NCBI GenBank assembly: GCA_021779075.1 | Contig: JAJYBG010000004.1 | Coordinates: 1 to 39,330 of the forward strand | Source of the DNA: Actinomycetes bacterium | GTDB taxonomy: Bacteria > Actinomycetota > Actinomycetes > Actinomycetales > Microbacteriaceae | Direction of reading: 5' to 3' | Length of the DNA stretch: 39,330 nt | Shown: positions 1-8,368 of the stretch, one piece after another | How the letters are laid out: every line of letters starts with the position of its first letter | Position numbering within the stretch: the stretch's first letter is position 1 | Translations under genes and position numbers: made by a program | The notes under the pieces: generated by a model | What the model was told of the DNA's origin: nothing | Databases searched by the model: none | The model's input: the letters and a program-made list of their open reading frames with translations, nothing else

Positions 1-212
1 ACCCGCGCACTGCGGCGAGCATCCCCACCGACGTCCAGACCGTCACCGTCATCGCCGCCAGCGGGGCGCGGGCCGAATCACTCACCAAGTCCGGATTCCT
101 GCGCCCGCTCGCCGACTATCTCGCCTGGCTGCCGACGCAGGGCGCCGCCGGGCTCGCCATCACGGCGGAGGGCGCGATGCACGCCTCACCGAACTGGAGC
201 ACCTACCGGTGA
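1..212 (+). CDS. FAD:protein FMN transferase (ApbE family), C-terminal fragment
   Basis: The frame starting at base 3 is open from the window edge to a TGA at 210-212, giving about 69 residues. It reads as the end of an ApbE flavin transferase: a TVTVIA strand, then A-E-S-L-T-K-S-G-F and, further on, GAAGLAIT, which match the conserved C-terminal part of that family. ApbE enzymes attach FMN covalently to a threonine of redox membrane proteins, using FAD and magnesium. The stop overlaps the GTG start of the next gene (GTGA at 209-212), so the two are translated together. The flavin-accepting protein itself is not in view and may lie upstream. The family call rests on a short C-terminus. Confidence 0.7.
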   Translation, partial: PRTAASIPTDVQTVTVIAASGARAESLTKSGFLRPLADYLAWLPTQGAAGLAITAEGAMHASPNWSTYR

Positions 213-1726
213 CCGATCCGCATCTCTGGTGGTACGTATCCCGATCCGCCGCCATCGTGGCCTGGACGCTGCTGACGCTGACGACCCTGTGGGGCATCCT
301 GCTGTCCACCCGCGTCCTTCGGGTCGCCGACAACCCCGCGTGGCTGCGGACCCTGCACGCCCACCTCAGCGGGATCGCCCTCCTCATGACCTTCATCCAT
401 GTGGGCTCGCTGCTGCTGGACCCGTACCTGCGCTCCCAGGGCTTCGGGATCGCCGCCGCACTGGTGCCGCTCTCATCGCACTATGCGCCGCTGCCGCTCT
501 CCCTGGGCATCGTGGCGCTCTACCTCATGGCCGCCGTCGGGCTCTCCTCGCTCGCCATGCGCCTCCTCCCCCGCCGCCTATGGAAGGGCCTCCACTTCGC
601 GAGCTACGCCATCGTCGTGCTCGTCGCCTTCCACGCCGCAACGGCCGGAACCGATACCGGCACCGGGTGGTACATCTCGCTGTCCACCGCCGTCATCGTG
701 GCGACGGCGATGGCGGTCATCGTGAGGCAGTTCGTGGGCTCGGCCGCAGCCCAGCGGCGCCGGAGCGCGGCGAAGACGCGCCAGAGCGCGGTACGCGAGC
801 GAATACCCGTCCGGGTGGCCGCGCTGCGCCAGCGGGCGGAGGACGTGCGCGGCGTCCGCCTCGTGCCACTGACCGACGATCCGCTGCCGCCGTGGACGCC
901 CGGAGCGCACATCACCGTCCACCTCCCGAACGGCCTGGAACGGCGCTACTCGCTCTGCGGCGACCCGGCGGAGCGACACTCCTACGACATCGCCGTCGCC
1001 CGCTCGCCCGACTCCGCAGGCGGAAGCCGGTTCATCCACGACTGGCTCGTCGCCGGCCAGATGCTGGAAATCGATCCGCCGCGCAACAACTTCCCCCTTG
1101 ACGCAGCCCCGGACTACCTGTTCGTCGCCGGCGGCATCGGCATCACGCCGATCATGGCGATGATCGCCTCACTTCCCGCGTCGCGGAACTGGGAGCTGCT
1201 CTACATCGGCCGGACCCGCTCGAGGATGGCCTTCGCAGAGTCGCTCGCGGCGCGCTACCCGGGCAGAGTCACGATCTACGCGCGGGACGAGCACACCGAG
1301 CGGCTCCCTGTGGCGGACCTCGCGGCGCACAGCACCGCCCAGGTCTACGCCTGCGGCCCGGCCGGTCTTCTCGACGCGCTCGCCGCGGTCGTGCCGGCTG
1401 GACGACTCCATCTCGAGCGGTTCGTGCCCGTCGACCGGCGGGCCGGCCTGCGCCCGAGCCCGGTGCAGGTCGAGCTCGCGGGCGTCGGCTCGTTCCGCGT
1501 TCCGGCCAACCGCAGCATCCTCGACGTGCTGGAGGCCGCCGGGGCGCCCATCGCGGGCTCCTGCCGCGAAGGCGTATGCGGCGCCTGCGAGCTGCGGGTG
1601 CTCGACGGAACGCCGCTCCACCTCGACTCGGTGCTCGGCGACGCCGAGAAGGATGCCGCGCGGGTCATGTACCCGTGCGTCTCGCGCTCCGTCACTGATC
1701 GCCTGGTCGTCGATCTCGTCGACTGA
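209..1726 (+). CDS. Membrane ferric reductase-like heme domain fused to FAD/NAD reductase and 2Fe-2S ferredoxin
   Basis: This 505-residue protein has three parts. Residues 1-175 form a six-helix ferric-reductase-like membrane domain with paired histidines (H50, H64, H129, H142) suited to two b hemes. Residues 195-400 are a ferredoxin-NADP reductase fold, with the flavin motif RRYSL at 245-249 and the nucleotide motif GGIGITP at 308-314. Residues 415-505 are a plant-type ferredoxin with Cys452, Cys457, Cys460 and Cys490 for the [2Fe-2S] cluster. It probably moves electrons from NAD(P)H through flavin and iron-sulfur to membrane heme. The GTG start overlaps the ApbE stop, which fits a flavin-dependent electron transfer operon. 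The electron acceptor is unknown. Its last 35 bases overlap the convergent GH130 gene. Confidence 0.85.
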   Translation: MTDPHLWWYVSRSAAIVAWTLLTLTTLWGILLSTRVLRVADNPAWLRTLHAHLSGIALLMTFIHVGSLLLDPYLRSQGFGIAAALVPLSSHYAPLPLSLGIVALYLMAAVGLSSLAMRLLPRRLWKGLHFASYAIVVLVAFHAATAGTDTGTGWYISLSTAVIVATAMAVIVRQFVGSAAAQRRRSAAKTRQSAVRERIPVRVAALRQRAEDVRGVRLVPLTDDPLPPWTPGAHITVHLPNGLERRYSLCGDPAERHSYDIAVARSPDSAGGSRFIHDWLVAGQMLEIDPPRNNFPLDAAPDYLFVAGGIGITPIMAMIASLPASRNWELLYIGRTRSRMAFAESLAARYPGRVTIYARDEHTERLPVADLAAHSTAQVYACGPAGLLDALAAVVPAGRLHLERFVPVDRRAGLRPSPVQVELAGVGSFRVPANRSILDVLEAAGAPIAGSCREGVCGACELRVLDGTPLHLDSVLGDAEKDAARVMYPCVSRSVTDRLVVDLVD

Positions 1727-3017
1727 GGTCGGGACGGATCCACGTCGACGGCGACGGCGGACGCATCGCGGCCAGGAGTGCGTCGAGCTCGACCGAGACG
1801 ACCCGGATGCGCGCGTCGTCGACACCGTGGGGAATCCACAGCACGCCGTCGTGGACGATTCCGCCGCAACTGTAGACGACGTTCGGAACGTAGCCGCCGC
1901 CGTCCAGGCCGGACGGCTCGACGAGCGGGCCGGGAAGCACGCCGATGACGTGGGACGGGTCGGCCAACTCCAGCAGGATCGCGCCGATGCTGTAGACGCG
2001 CATCGGCGCGACGCCGTGCGTGAGGACGAGCCATCCGGCCGCCGTCTCGATCGGCGGCCCGCAGTTGCCGCTCTGAACGACCTCCCAGAGTGCGTCGGGG
2101 CCGTGCAGCGGCTCCTCGGTGCTCCAGTCGAGCCCGTCCGGCGAGCGGGCGAGGCCGAGGGATTCCCCGTCCGTGCGGCCGAGCGCGAGATGCATCCCGC
2201 CGACGAGGCGCGGGAACAGCGCCATGCCCTTCGTCCACGCCGGAGGACCGGTCAGGCTGCGGACGGCGAACTCGCGGAAGTCGGTCGTCGTCAGGAGCTT
2301 CGAGGCGATCGAGCCGCCGTCGTAGGCCGTGAAGGTGCCCCGGTACTCGCGCCCGCCGTCGTGCTCGAAGGCGACGAGGCGGACGTCCTCGATTCCGTGG
2401 CTCTCCTCGTCGGTGACGGGGAACAGCACCCGCGTGCTGAGGCCACTGGTCGGGTCGAAGACCGCCCGGTAGGACGAGTCGGCGTCGGCGCTGACGACGG
2501 CGCGGCTGAGCGGGGCCTGGCGGGGAAGGAACTCCCAGCGGCGACCCGGGCCGATCACCGCCTCGCAGAACTGGACCGAGGAGAGGTGCGGCTCGCCGAT
2601 CGAGCGCAGCGACAGCATCACCCGGAGCTGGCCGGGGGCGAGCCCGCTCTGATCCGGGTGGGCGACGGCGCTCGGATTGCACAGCGCCGTGCCCTCCACC
2701 GAGTACTCGGCGGTGAAGGCCGCGCCCACGACGATCGCCATGTCGTCGTCGAGGTCCGGCGCGCCGGGCGCGCGCACCGCGGCGGCGTTCGCGCGCAGCG
2801 TCGCGACGAGGCCGTCGTGGCGGGCGCCGAAGCGGTCGAGGATGGACCACGCCTCGGCCGCGATCGCATCCGGCGACGTCGCCAGCACGCGCGCGAGCAC
2901 GCCCTCGGTGCGCGGTTCGCCGCCAGGGGTGCTCTCGCCCGGCAGGAAGAGGCGGGCGATGGCCCGTCCAGGGTCCGGGGCGAGCTCGACTCCGGCGTCC
3001 GTGGCGAGGATGCTCAT
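1692..3017 (-). CDS. GH130-family glycoside phosphorylase/hydrolase
   Basis: This is a 441-residue protein of the GH130 five-bladed beta-propeller family, whose members phosphorolyse or hydrolyse beta-mannosides and related sugars. Supporting motifs are G-I-E-D-V-R-L (family EDPR-like catalytic Asp region), K-G-M-A-L-F-P-R, G-P-P-I-E-T-xx-G-W-L-V-L-T-H-G and a C-terminal NVVYSCGG segment. The frame stays open far upstream, but the ATG at 3017 overlaps the upstream TGA as ATGA and begins the recognisable protein. It is the last gene of a three-gene minus-strand operon with a six-hairpin protein and a GT4 transferase. Its end overlaps the convergent reductase gene by 35 bases. Substrate cannot be read from sequence. 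Confidence 0.8.
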   Translation of the reverse strand: MSILATDAGVELAPDPGRAIARLFLPGESTPGGEPRTEGVLARVLATSPDAIAAEAWSILDRFGARHDGLVATLRANAAAVRAPGAPDLDDDMAIVVGAAFTAEYSVEGTALCNPSAVAHPDQSGLAPGQLRVMLSLRSIGEPHLSSVQFCEAVIGPGRRWEFLPRQAPLSRAVVSADADSSYRAVFDPTSGLSTRVLFPVTDEESHGIEDVRLVAFEHDGGREYRGTFTAYDGGSIASKLLTTTDFREFAVRSLTGPPAWTKGMALFPRLVGGMHLALGRTDGESLGLARSPDGLDWSTEEPLHGPDALWEVVQSGNCGPPIETAAGWLVLTHGVAPMRVYSIGAILLELADPSHVIGVLPGPLVEPSGLDGGGYVPNVVYSCGGIVHDGVLWIPHGVDDARIRVVSVELDALLAAMRPPSPSTWIRPDLSRRDRRPGDQ

Positions 3018-4045
3018 GCGAGCCGTCGGGCCGCCAGGCGGGCGTCCTGGTTCGCGCTGATCGCGGCCAGCGTGGACTCCGCGCCGCAGTTCTCGTTGCG
3101 CCCGCCGGGCTCGAGACCGTCGTATCCGGCCCCGGTGGCGAGATCGACCATCACCGTGCCGGCATCGTTGTCGCCGGTGAACCAGGCCCAGGCCCTCAGC
3201 GTCTCGCGCGCCCAGTGGGCCTCGCCCGTGACGGCGAGCGCTGCGACGCAGGCATCGGCGAGCGCCGCCGCCTCGATCGGCTGCTGGTCCCAGAGCGGCC
3301 CGGGCTCGCCGGCGCCGCGTCCGTCCGTGCCCGCCAGAGACAGATGCCCGGACGGGCTCGTCTCGATGGCGAGCAGGGCGGTGAGGAGGGCGATCCCGTC
3401 CGCGACGGTCCCGTCCTCGCCGAGCGCATCGCCGCCGACGATGAGCGCGCGGCACAGCGCCGCGTTCGCGTAGCGCAGCCTCGGCTCGGGCCATCCCCAG
3501 TCGGCGAGCGGGTGGCGGGGAATGCGGGCGAGGCAGTCGACGAGCAGGAGCCTGGCCGCGGCCAGGTGCGGCAGGGCCGCGAGCACGTCGGCGGCGCCGA
3601 CGGCGGCGAACGCCGAGGCGCGGACGTCCGCCGACGAGCGCCCCGCAGCGCGGAGGAAGGCGCGCAGCGCGCGAGCCCGGTCGCCCGCGCTGGGCGCGTA
3701 CCTCACCATCGCGCCGAGGCCGGCGACGGCGCGCCCCCACCAGTCGTCGGTCGAGGGCTGATCGGTCCAGTCGCCGGCCGGCGACATCCGGTTGTGGACG
3801 GCGCCGTTCGCCGTGACGGCCCGCTCGAGGAACGCGAGGTACACGCCGGCGAGGCCGACGAGCTCCGCCGTGCGCTCGGGCTCGCGCACGACCGCCGTCA
3901 GCGCGCGGGCGACGTCGTCGGTGCAGTAGCCGTGCCCGATACGCGGCGCACGATGGTCGGCGTGCTCGTAGATGCCGTGGCTGCCGGTCATGGCGGCCAC
4001 ATGACTGTAGGGCAGCGGCGCGATGGCCGTCTCGACGACGGTCAT
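3014..4045 (-). CDS. Six-hairpin (alpha/alpha) glycosidase-like protein
   Basis: This 343-residue protein is rich in Ala-heavy amphipathic helices in pairs, as expected of an (alpha/alpha)6 barrel. Motifs include HGYCTDDVARAL near residue 38, W-G-R-A-V-A-G-L-G near residue 102, a W-x-W-P-E-P segment, WDQQPIEAAAL and a GRNENCGAES-type end. Such proteins commonly sit beside GT4 and GH130 genes in actinobacteria. Both ends overlap their neighbours by four bases (ATGA), so the three genes are one translational unit. The DD and WDQQ residues are candidates for catalysis or sugar binding, but I cannot assign a reaction. It could be a glycosidase, a lyase-like protein or a non-catalytic partner. Confidence 0.65.
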   Translation of the reverse strand: MTVVETAIAPLPYSHVAAMTGSHGIYEHADHRAPRIGHGYCTDDVARALTAVVREPERTAELVGLAGVYLAFLERAVTANGAVHNRMSPAGDWTDQPSTDDWWGRAVAGLGAMVRYAPSAGDRARALRAFLRAAGRSSADVRASAFAAVGAADVLAALPHLAAARLLLVDCLARIPRHPLADWGWPEPRLRYANAALCRALIVGGDALGEDGTVADGIALLTALLAIETSPSGHLSLAGTDGRGAGEPGPLWDQQPIEAAALADACVAALAVTGEAHWARETLRAWAWFTGDNDAGTVMVDLATGAGYDGLEPGGRNENCGAESTLAAISANQDARLAARRLA

Positions 4046-5190
4046 CGGGGAACGCGGTCGACGACGGCGAGCTCCGCGGCGAGTTCGCGGTAGCGTTCTG
4101 CGACGGTCTCCCAGCTGTTCGCCCGGGCGGATTCCAGGGCGCGGGCCGCGGCGGCCAGCGCATGGCGCGGATCGCGCAGCACGGTGCGGATCGCCGCGGC
4201 GATCTGGTCCGGGCGCTGATGGTCGACGAGCATGCCGCCGCCCCCCGCGAGCACCTCGATCGCGTGCGGGAACCGGGTCGCGATGACGAGCTTGCCGGCC
4301 GCGGCGGCCTCCGCCAGGACCCCGGACGTCGCCTGCTCGCGAGAGTCATAGGGCAGCAGCACGATGTCGGCGGCCGCGACCTCGGCGGCGAGCTCCGCCG
4401 TCTCGCGATACCGTCCGTCGATCTCGACGTCGTCGGCCAGAGCGAGCTCGTCGACGAGCGCCAGCAGGGAGCGCCGGTACCGCTGGCCCTCCTCCAGCAC
4501 GACCTTGGGATGGGTCTGCCCGAGCACGCGGTACAGCGGCGCCGGCGTCAGGTCGCCGAGCTCGGCGAGCGCGCGGATGCCCCACTCGATGCCCTTTCCC
4601 GGGCCGATCAGACCCCACGTCAGGATCACCGGGCGCGGAGACTCGCGCACCGCCGTCGCCGACGCCCACGGCCCGACGCCGTGCGGGATGAGGTGCAGCT
4701 TCGCCGGCGGGACCGCGTACTCGTCGGCGAGCAGCGCGAACGCCGTCGCCGTCATGGCCACGACCGCGCCGGCGAGCGCCGCGATGCCCGCGGTGACCTC
4801 CCGCTGATGAGGGGTCGGCGTCGCGAGCACGGTGTGCATCACCACGATGCTGGGCCGGCGCAGGCGGGCGAGCACGTCGAGGATCTCGTCGCCATCGGGT
4901 CCGCCGTAGATGCCGTACTCGTGCTGCACGATGACGACATCGGAGGCGTCGAGCATGTCGGCCGCGCGCGCCCGGCTGGCGTCGTCGTCGGGGCGCAGCA
5001 CGCTCCCGATCCGCAGCCCGGGCCCCGGAAGGGACGGGCCCGCGGGGACGAGGTCATCGACGCGCACGATGATCGACTCGTCGTCCTCGACGGCCGCGAT
5101 GGTCGAAGCGAGGGCCTCGGTGAAGGTGGCGAGCCCGCACCGCGTCGGCGGGTAGGTGCTCAGGTATCCGAACCGGGTCATCGACCGCAT
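4042..5190 (-). CDS. GT4-type glycosyltransferase
   Basis: This 382-residue protein is a GT-B fold glycosyltransferase of family 4. The N-terminal half has FGYLSTYPPTRCGLATFT and a QHEYGIYGGPDGDE acceptor-side segment near residue 108. The C-terminal half has LTWGLIGPGKGIEWGIRAL near residue 190, then LPYDSREQATSGVLAEA near residue 290, which contains the conserved sugar-nucleotide-binding acidic/serine region. It is the first gene of the operon with the six-hairpin and GH130 proteins. The start may be the ATG at 5190 or the ATG at 5181; neither has a strong ribosome site. The donor sugar is unknown; the GH130 partner hints at mannose. Confidence 0.82.
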   Translation of the reverse strand: MRSMTRFGYLSTYPPTRCGLATFTEALASTIAAVEDDESIIVRVDDLVPAGPSLPGPGLRIGSVLRPDDDASRARAADMLDASDVVIVQHEYGIYGGPDGDEILDVLARLRRPSIVVMHTVLATPTPHQREVTAGIAALAGAVVAMTATAFALLADEYAVPPAKLHLIPHGVGPWASATAVRESPRPVILTWGLIGPGKGIEWGIRALAELGDLTPAPLYRVLGQTHPKVVLEEGQRYRRSLLALVDELALADDVEIDGRYRETAELAAEVAAADIVLLPYDSREQATSGVLAEAAAAGKLVIATRFPHAIEVLAGGGGMLVDHQRPDQIAAAIRTVLRDPRHALAAAARALESARANSWETVAERYRELAAELAVVDRVPR

Positions 5191-5480
5191 CCGTCCGTTA
5201 CGGCCTGCGCCGAGGCACCGGGCCGATGGCGAGACGTCTGCCGGACGGCACCTCCCGTGGAATCACAGCGTGATCCGGTCGACGACGACCGAGCGGAACT
5301 GCTGCGATCCGGCCGTCGCAGGTAGTGCGAGCATACGCCCGCCGCCTGCACGCGGCCTGGGCGCCGAGCGAGCGCTTGACCCGACCGGAGCAGGCCCATC
5401 GGGCTAGATTGGGTGCGCAGGACGGTGTGCCGGGAAGTCTGGTCGGCGATGACTCGCTGACGCCACAGAAGGGTACGCCG
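5191..5480. other. Intergenic region between GT4 gene and antiporter
   Basis: No gene is supported in these 290 bases. A TAGATT (5405-5410) resembles a -10 box, but the only good -35 match, TTGACC (5376-5381), lies 23 bases upstream, which is too far for a normal sigma-70 promoter. Bases 5425-5470 can form short GC helices (GCCG at 5430-5433 with a CGGC further on). These could be a structured leader for the antiporter, but I recognise no known riboswitch. AGAAGGG (5467-5473) serves as the ribosome site for the ATG at 5481. Confidence 0.4.
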
Positions 5481-6944
5481 ATGGAGAACGAAACGTTCGC
5501 GCTGACCGTCCTGATCGGCGCTGCGGTGGTGGTCGCCGCCGTGTTCTCGAACCGGCTCACCCGCCTGCTGCGGATCCCGACCCCGGCGCTCTTCCTGATT
5601 CTCGCCGCCATCGCCGCGCTGTTCCTTCCCCCGTTCACCGCCGACAACCGCATCGTCGACGAACGGGTCGTGAGCATCGCCCTCGTGGTCATCCTCTTCG
5701 ACGGCGGGATGCACATCGGCTGGAGCCGATTCCGGGCGGCCCTGGGACCGATCGCCTGGATAGGCATCGCCGGCACCGCGGTCACGGCCGGCGCGATCGC
5801 CGTCGCCGCGCACTTCCTGTTCGGGTTCGAATGGCAGAGTTCGCTCCTCCTCGGTGCGGCTCTCTCCCCTACCGATCCCGCTGTCGTGTTCTCCGTGCTC
5901 GCCGGCCGCGAGATCTCCGGCCGCTCGGGCACGATCCTCGAGGGCGAGTCGGGTGCCAACGATCCGGTCGGGATCGCGTTGATGCTCAGCCTGCTCAGCG
6001 TCGGCGGAGCCGGACTCGACTCGGTGGGGACCGGCGTGGCGACCTTCGTGCTCCAGTTGGCGATCGGGGCGGCAGTGGGCATCGCCGGCGGCCTCGTCCT
6101 CGCCTGGGTCATGCGCCGGGTGCGCCTGCCGGACGAGGCTCTGGCCTCCGTCTTCACCGTGGCCGCCGCGGTGCTGCTCTACGCGGTCGGCACGGCGCTG
6201 CAGGGATCGGGCTTCCTTGCGGCGTTCATCGCCGGCATCCTGGTCGGCGACGTGCGCGCACCCTACAAACGCGAATCCGAGCGATTCAGCTCGGGGCTGG
6301 CGAGTCTGGCCGAGATCACCGTGTTCGTCCTGCTCGGTCTCAGCGTCCGGCTGCGCGACGTGCTCCGGCCGGAACTGCTCCTCACCGGGCTGGCGATCGC
6401 CGGGCTGCTGATCTTCGTCATCCGCCCGGTGTTCGTCGGCCTGCTCACCCTTCCGATCCGGCTCAAACGCGGCGAACGCGCCTTCATCCTCTGGGCCGGG
6501 CTCAAGGGTGCCGTCCCGATCCTGCTCGGCATGTTCATCCTCGAATCGGGCGCGCCGGGCGCCGCCGAGCTGTACGCCATCGTCTTCATCGTCGTGCTCG
6601 CCTCGGTTCTGCTCCAAGGCGGGCTCGTGCCGCTCTTCGCGAAACTGCTCCGGGTGCCGATGCGCATCGTGGAGGCGCGGCCGTGGTCCCTCGACGTGAA
6701 GTTCGCCGACGAACCGGAAGGCCTGCGCCGTCACGTGGTGGCCGCCGGCTCGCCGGCGGACGGAAGCACGGTCGCCGAGATCTCCACCGGTGACGACGAC
6801 TGGATCAGTCTCATCAGCCGCGCCGGGCGCAACATCCCGGTCCGCAACAGCACCCGCCTGCACGCCGGAGACGTCGTGCTCACCCAGGTCGACGGCGAAG
6901 AACGGCTGGCATCCCGATTCGACGCCCCGGCCTCACCGCAATAG
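5481..6944 (+). CDS. CPA1-family Na+ or K+/H+ antiporter with TrkA_C domain (NhaP2-like)
   Basis: The protein is 487 residues when started at the ATG at 5481, which follows an AGAAGGG ribosome site; the frame is open upstream but that part reads as non-protein. About 12 membrane helices fill residues 1-390, including LSPTDPAVVFSVLAGRE (the conserved TDP motif of the ion site) and an EGESGANDPVG segment (the conserved ND). Residues from about 400 form a TrkA_C/RCK_C regulatory domain that may bind a nucleotide. Such transporters exchange K+ or Na+ for protons at the membrane and are often tied to osmotic and pH control. It stands alone, convergent with the oxidoreductase gene. Confidence 0.88.
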   Translation: MENETFALTVLIGAAVVVAAVFSNRLTRLLRIPTPALFLILAAIAALFLPPFTADNRIVDERVVSIALVVILFDGGMHIGWSRFRAALGPIAWIGIAGTAVTAGAIAVAAHFLFGFEWQSSLLLGAALSPTDPAVVFSVLAGREISGRSGTILEGESGANDPVGIALMLSLLSVGGAGLDSVGTGVATFVLQLAIGAAVGIAGGLVLAWVMRRVRLPDEALASVFTVAAAVLLYAVGTALQGSGFLAAFIAGILVGDVRAPYKRESERFSSGLASLAEITVFVLLGLSVRLRDVLRPELLLTGLAIAGLLIFVIRPVFVGLLTLPIRLKRGERAFILWAGLKGAVPILLGMFILESGAPGAAELYAIVFIVVLASVLLQGGLVPLFAKLLRVPMRIVEARPWSLDVKFADEPEGLRRHVVAAGSPADGSTVAEISTGDDDWISLISRAGRNIPVRNSTRLHAGDVVLTQVDGEERLASRFDAPASPQ

Positions 6945-6955
6945 CGTCGTCACGG

Positions 6956-8365
6956 TCACACGGCGGGCCGGCCGTACGCCTCGAGCAGCCGCAGCCAGAT
7001 CTCGCTCATGGTGGGATAGGCGGGCACGGCATGCCACAGCCGTTCGAGCGTCACCTCCCCGACGACCGCGATCGTCGCGGCGTGGACGAGCTCAGCGACA
7101 TCCTGACCGACGAAGGTCACGCCGACCACGACCTTGCGCCTCTCGTCGACCACCATCTTGGCTCGGCCCTGGTAGCCGTCGGCCTGCAGAGACGCGCCGG
7201 CAACCCATCCCAGGTCGTACTCGACTGCGCGCACCTCGAATCCGGCCGACCGCGCCTCCGCTTCCGTGAGCCCGACTCGGGCGACCTCGGGATCGGTGAA
7301 GATCACCTGCGGCACGGCGGCATGGTCGGCGGTGGCGACATGCGCGCCCCAGGGCGCATCGCGGACCGCGGTGCCGAGGTACCTGGCGGCGATCGCCTCG
7401 CCGGCAGCGCGCGCCTGGTATTTGCCCTGGTGGGTGAGCAGGGCGCGATGGTTGACGTCGCCGACCCCGTAAAGCCAGTCGGTGCCGCGCACGAGCATCG
7501 TGTCGTCGACGTCGAGCGGCGCATTCGCCGTCAGTCCGACCGCATCGAGCCCCAGGTCGGCCGTCCGGGCGGTCCTCCCGGTCGCCACCAGGACCTCGCT
7601 CGCGACCACGGCTGGACCGTCGGGCAGTTCGAGGGCCACCGGACCGTCCGGGCCCGATCGGTCGACCCGCACCGGCTGGACTCCGAGGCGGACGTCGACG
7701 CCGAGAGCGCGCAGCGCCCCGGCGACGGCTTCCCCCGCGAACGGCTCCTGGCCGGAGAGCAGACCTGACCGCGCGAGGAGCGTGACGGATGCCCCGAGCC
7801 GCGCATAGGCGGTGGCGAGCTCGACGGCCGCCACTCCCCCGCCGATGACCGCAAGGCTGGCGGGTATGGACTTCGCGCTGGTGGCCTCGCGCGTCGACCA
7901 GGGCTGGGCATCGGCGAGTCCGGGGATGTCCGGCAGCACGGGCACCGAGCCCGTCGCCACGGCGACCGCGGCGCGAGCCCGGTAGCGGGTGCCGCCGACC
8001 TCCACGGCGCGCACGCCGACGAGCCGGCCGTGACCGCGGATGAGGTCGATGCCCGCCGAGCCGAGCCAGTCGACCTGGGAGGCGTCATCCCAGTTCGCGG
8101 CGAAGGAGGTGCGCCGCTCGAGCACAGCCGCGGCATCGACCCGAGACCCCACGACCTGTGCGGCGCCTCCGACCCGCTGCGCGGCCGCGAGCGCGTGACC
8201 GCTGCGAAGCAGCGCCTTCGACGGCATGCACGCCCAGTAGGAGCATTCGCCGCCGACGAGTTCCTCCTCGACGATCGCGACCGACAGGCCGCGCTTCGCG
8301 GCGTAGTCGGCGACGTTCTCGCCGACGGGACCGGCGCCGATCACGATGAGGTCGTAGAGGTCCAC
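6956..8365 (-). CDS. FAD-dependent pyridine nucleotide-disulfide oxidoreductase
   Basis: This 469-residue protein is of the dihydrolipoamide dehydrogenase/mercuric reductase superfamily. It has an N-terminal FAD motif GAGPVGENVADYA, a redox-active pair Cys41 and Cys46 in GGECSYWACMPSK, a second nucleotide motif GGGVAAVELATAY and an FAD-contact GVGDVN. The C-terminal catalytic segment reads HAVPAYPTMSE, where dihydrolipoamide dehydrogenases have the HAHPTLSE form, so the second histidine and the substrate may differ. The GTG start lies three bases after the stop of the betaine-type binding protein, so it is probably co-transcribed with the ABC importer. Whether it acts on a low-molecular thiol or on the imported solute is open. 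Confidence 0.85.
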   Translation of the reverse strand: MDLYDLIVIGAGPVGENVADYAAKRGLSVAIVEEELVGGECSYWACMPSKALLRSGHALAAAQRVGGAAQVVGSRVDAAAVLERRTSFAANWDDASQVDWLGSAGIDLIRGHGRLVGVRAVEVGGTRYRARAAVAVATGSVPVLPDIPGLADAQPWSTREATSAKSIPASLAVIGGGVAAVELATAYARLGASVTLLARSGLLSGQEPFAGEAVAGALRALGVDVRLGVQPVRVDRSGPDGPVALELPDGPAVVASEVLVATGRTARTADLGLDAVGLTANAPLDVDDTMLVRGTDWLYGVGDVNHRALLTHQGKYQARAAGEAIAARYLGTAVRDAPWGAHVATADHAAVPQVIFTDPEVARVGLTEAEARSAGFEVRAVEYDLGWVAGASLQADGYQGRAKMVVDERRKVVVGVTFVGQDVAELVHAATIAVVGEVTLERLWHAVPAYPTMSEIWLRLLEAYGRPAV

Positions 8366-8368
8366 AGC

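Noticed and set aside
1653-3473. Long plus-strand open frame of 606 residues
   Set aside because: It is antisense to the GH130 and six-hairpin genes, is Arg/Gly/Ala-rich without family motifs, and reflects GC-rich third-position bias.
5376-5410. TTGACC and TAGATT as a normal promoter pair
   Set aside because: The spacing is 23 bases, too long for a sigma-70-type promoter.
5178-6863. Long minus-strand open frame of 561 residues opposite the antiporter
   Set aside because: Low-complexity Asp/Arg/Glu/Gly composition without domains, antisense to a clear membrane protein gene.
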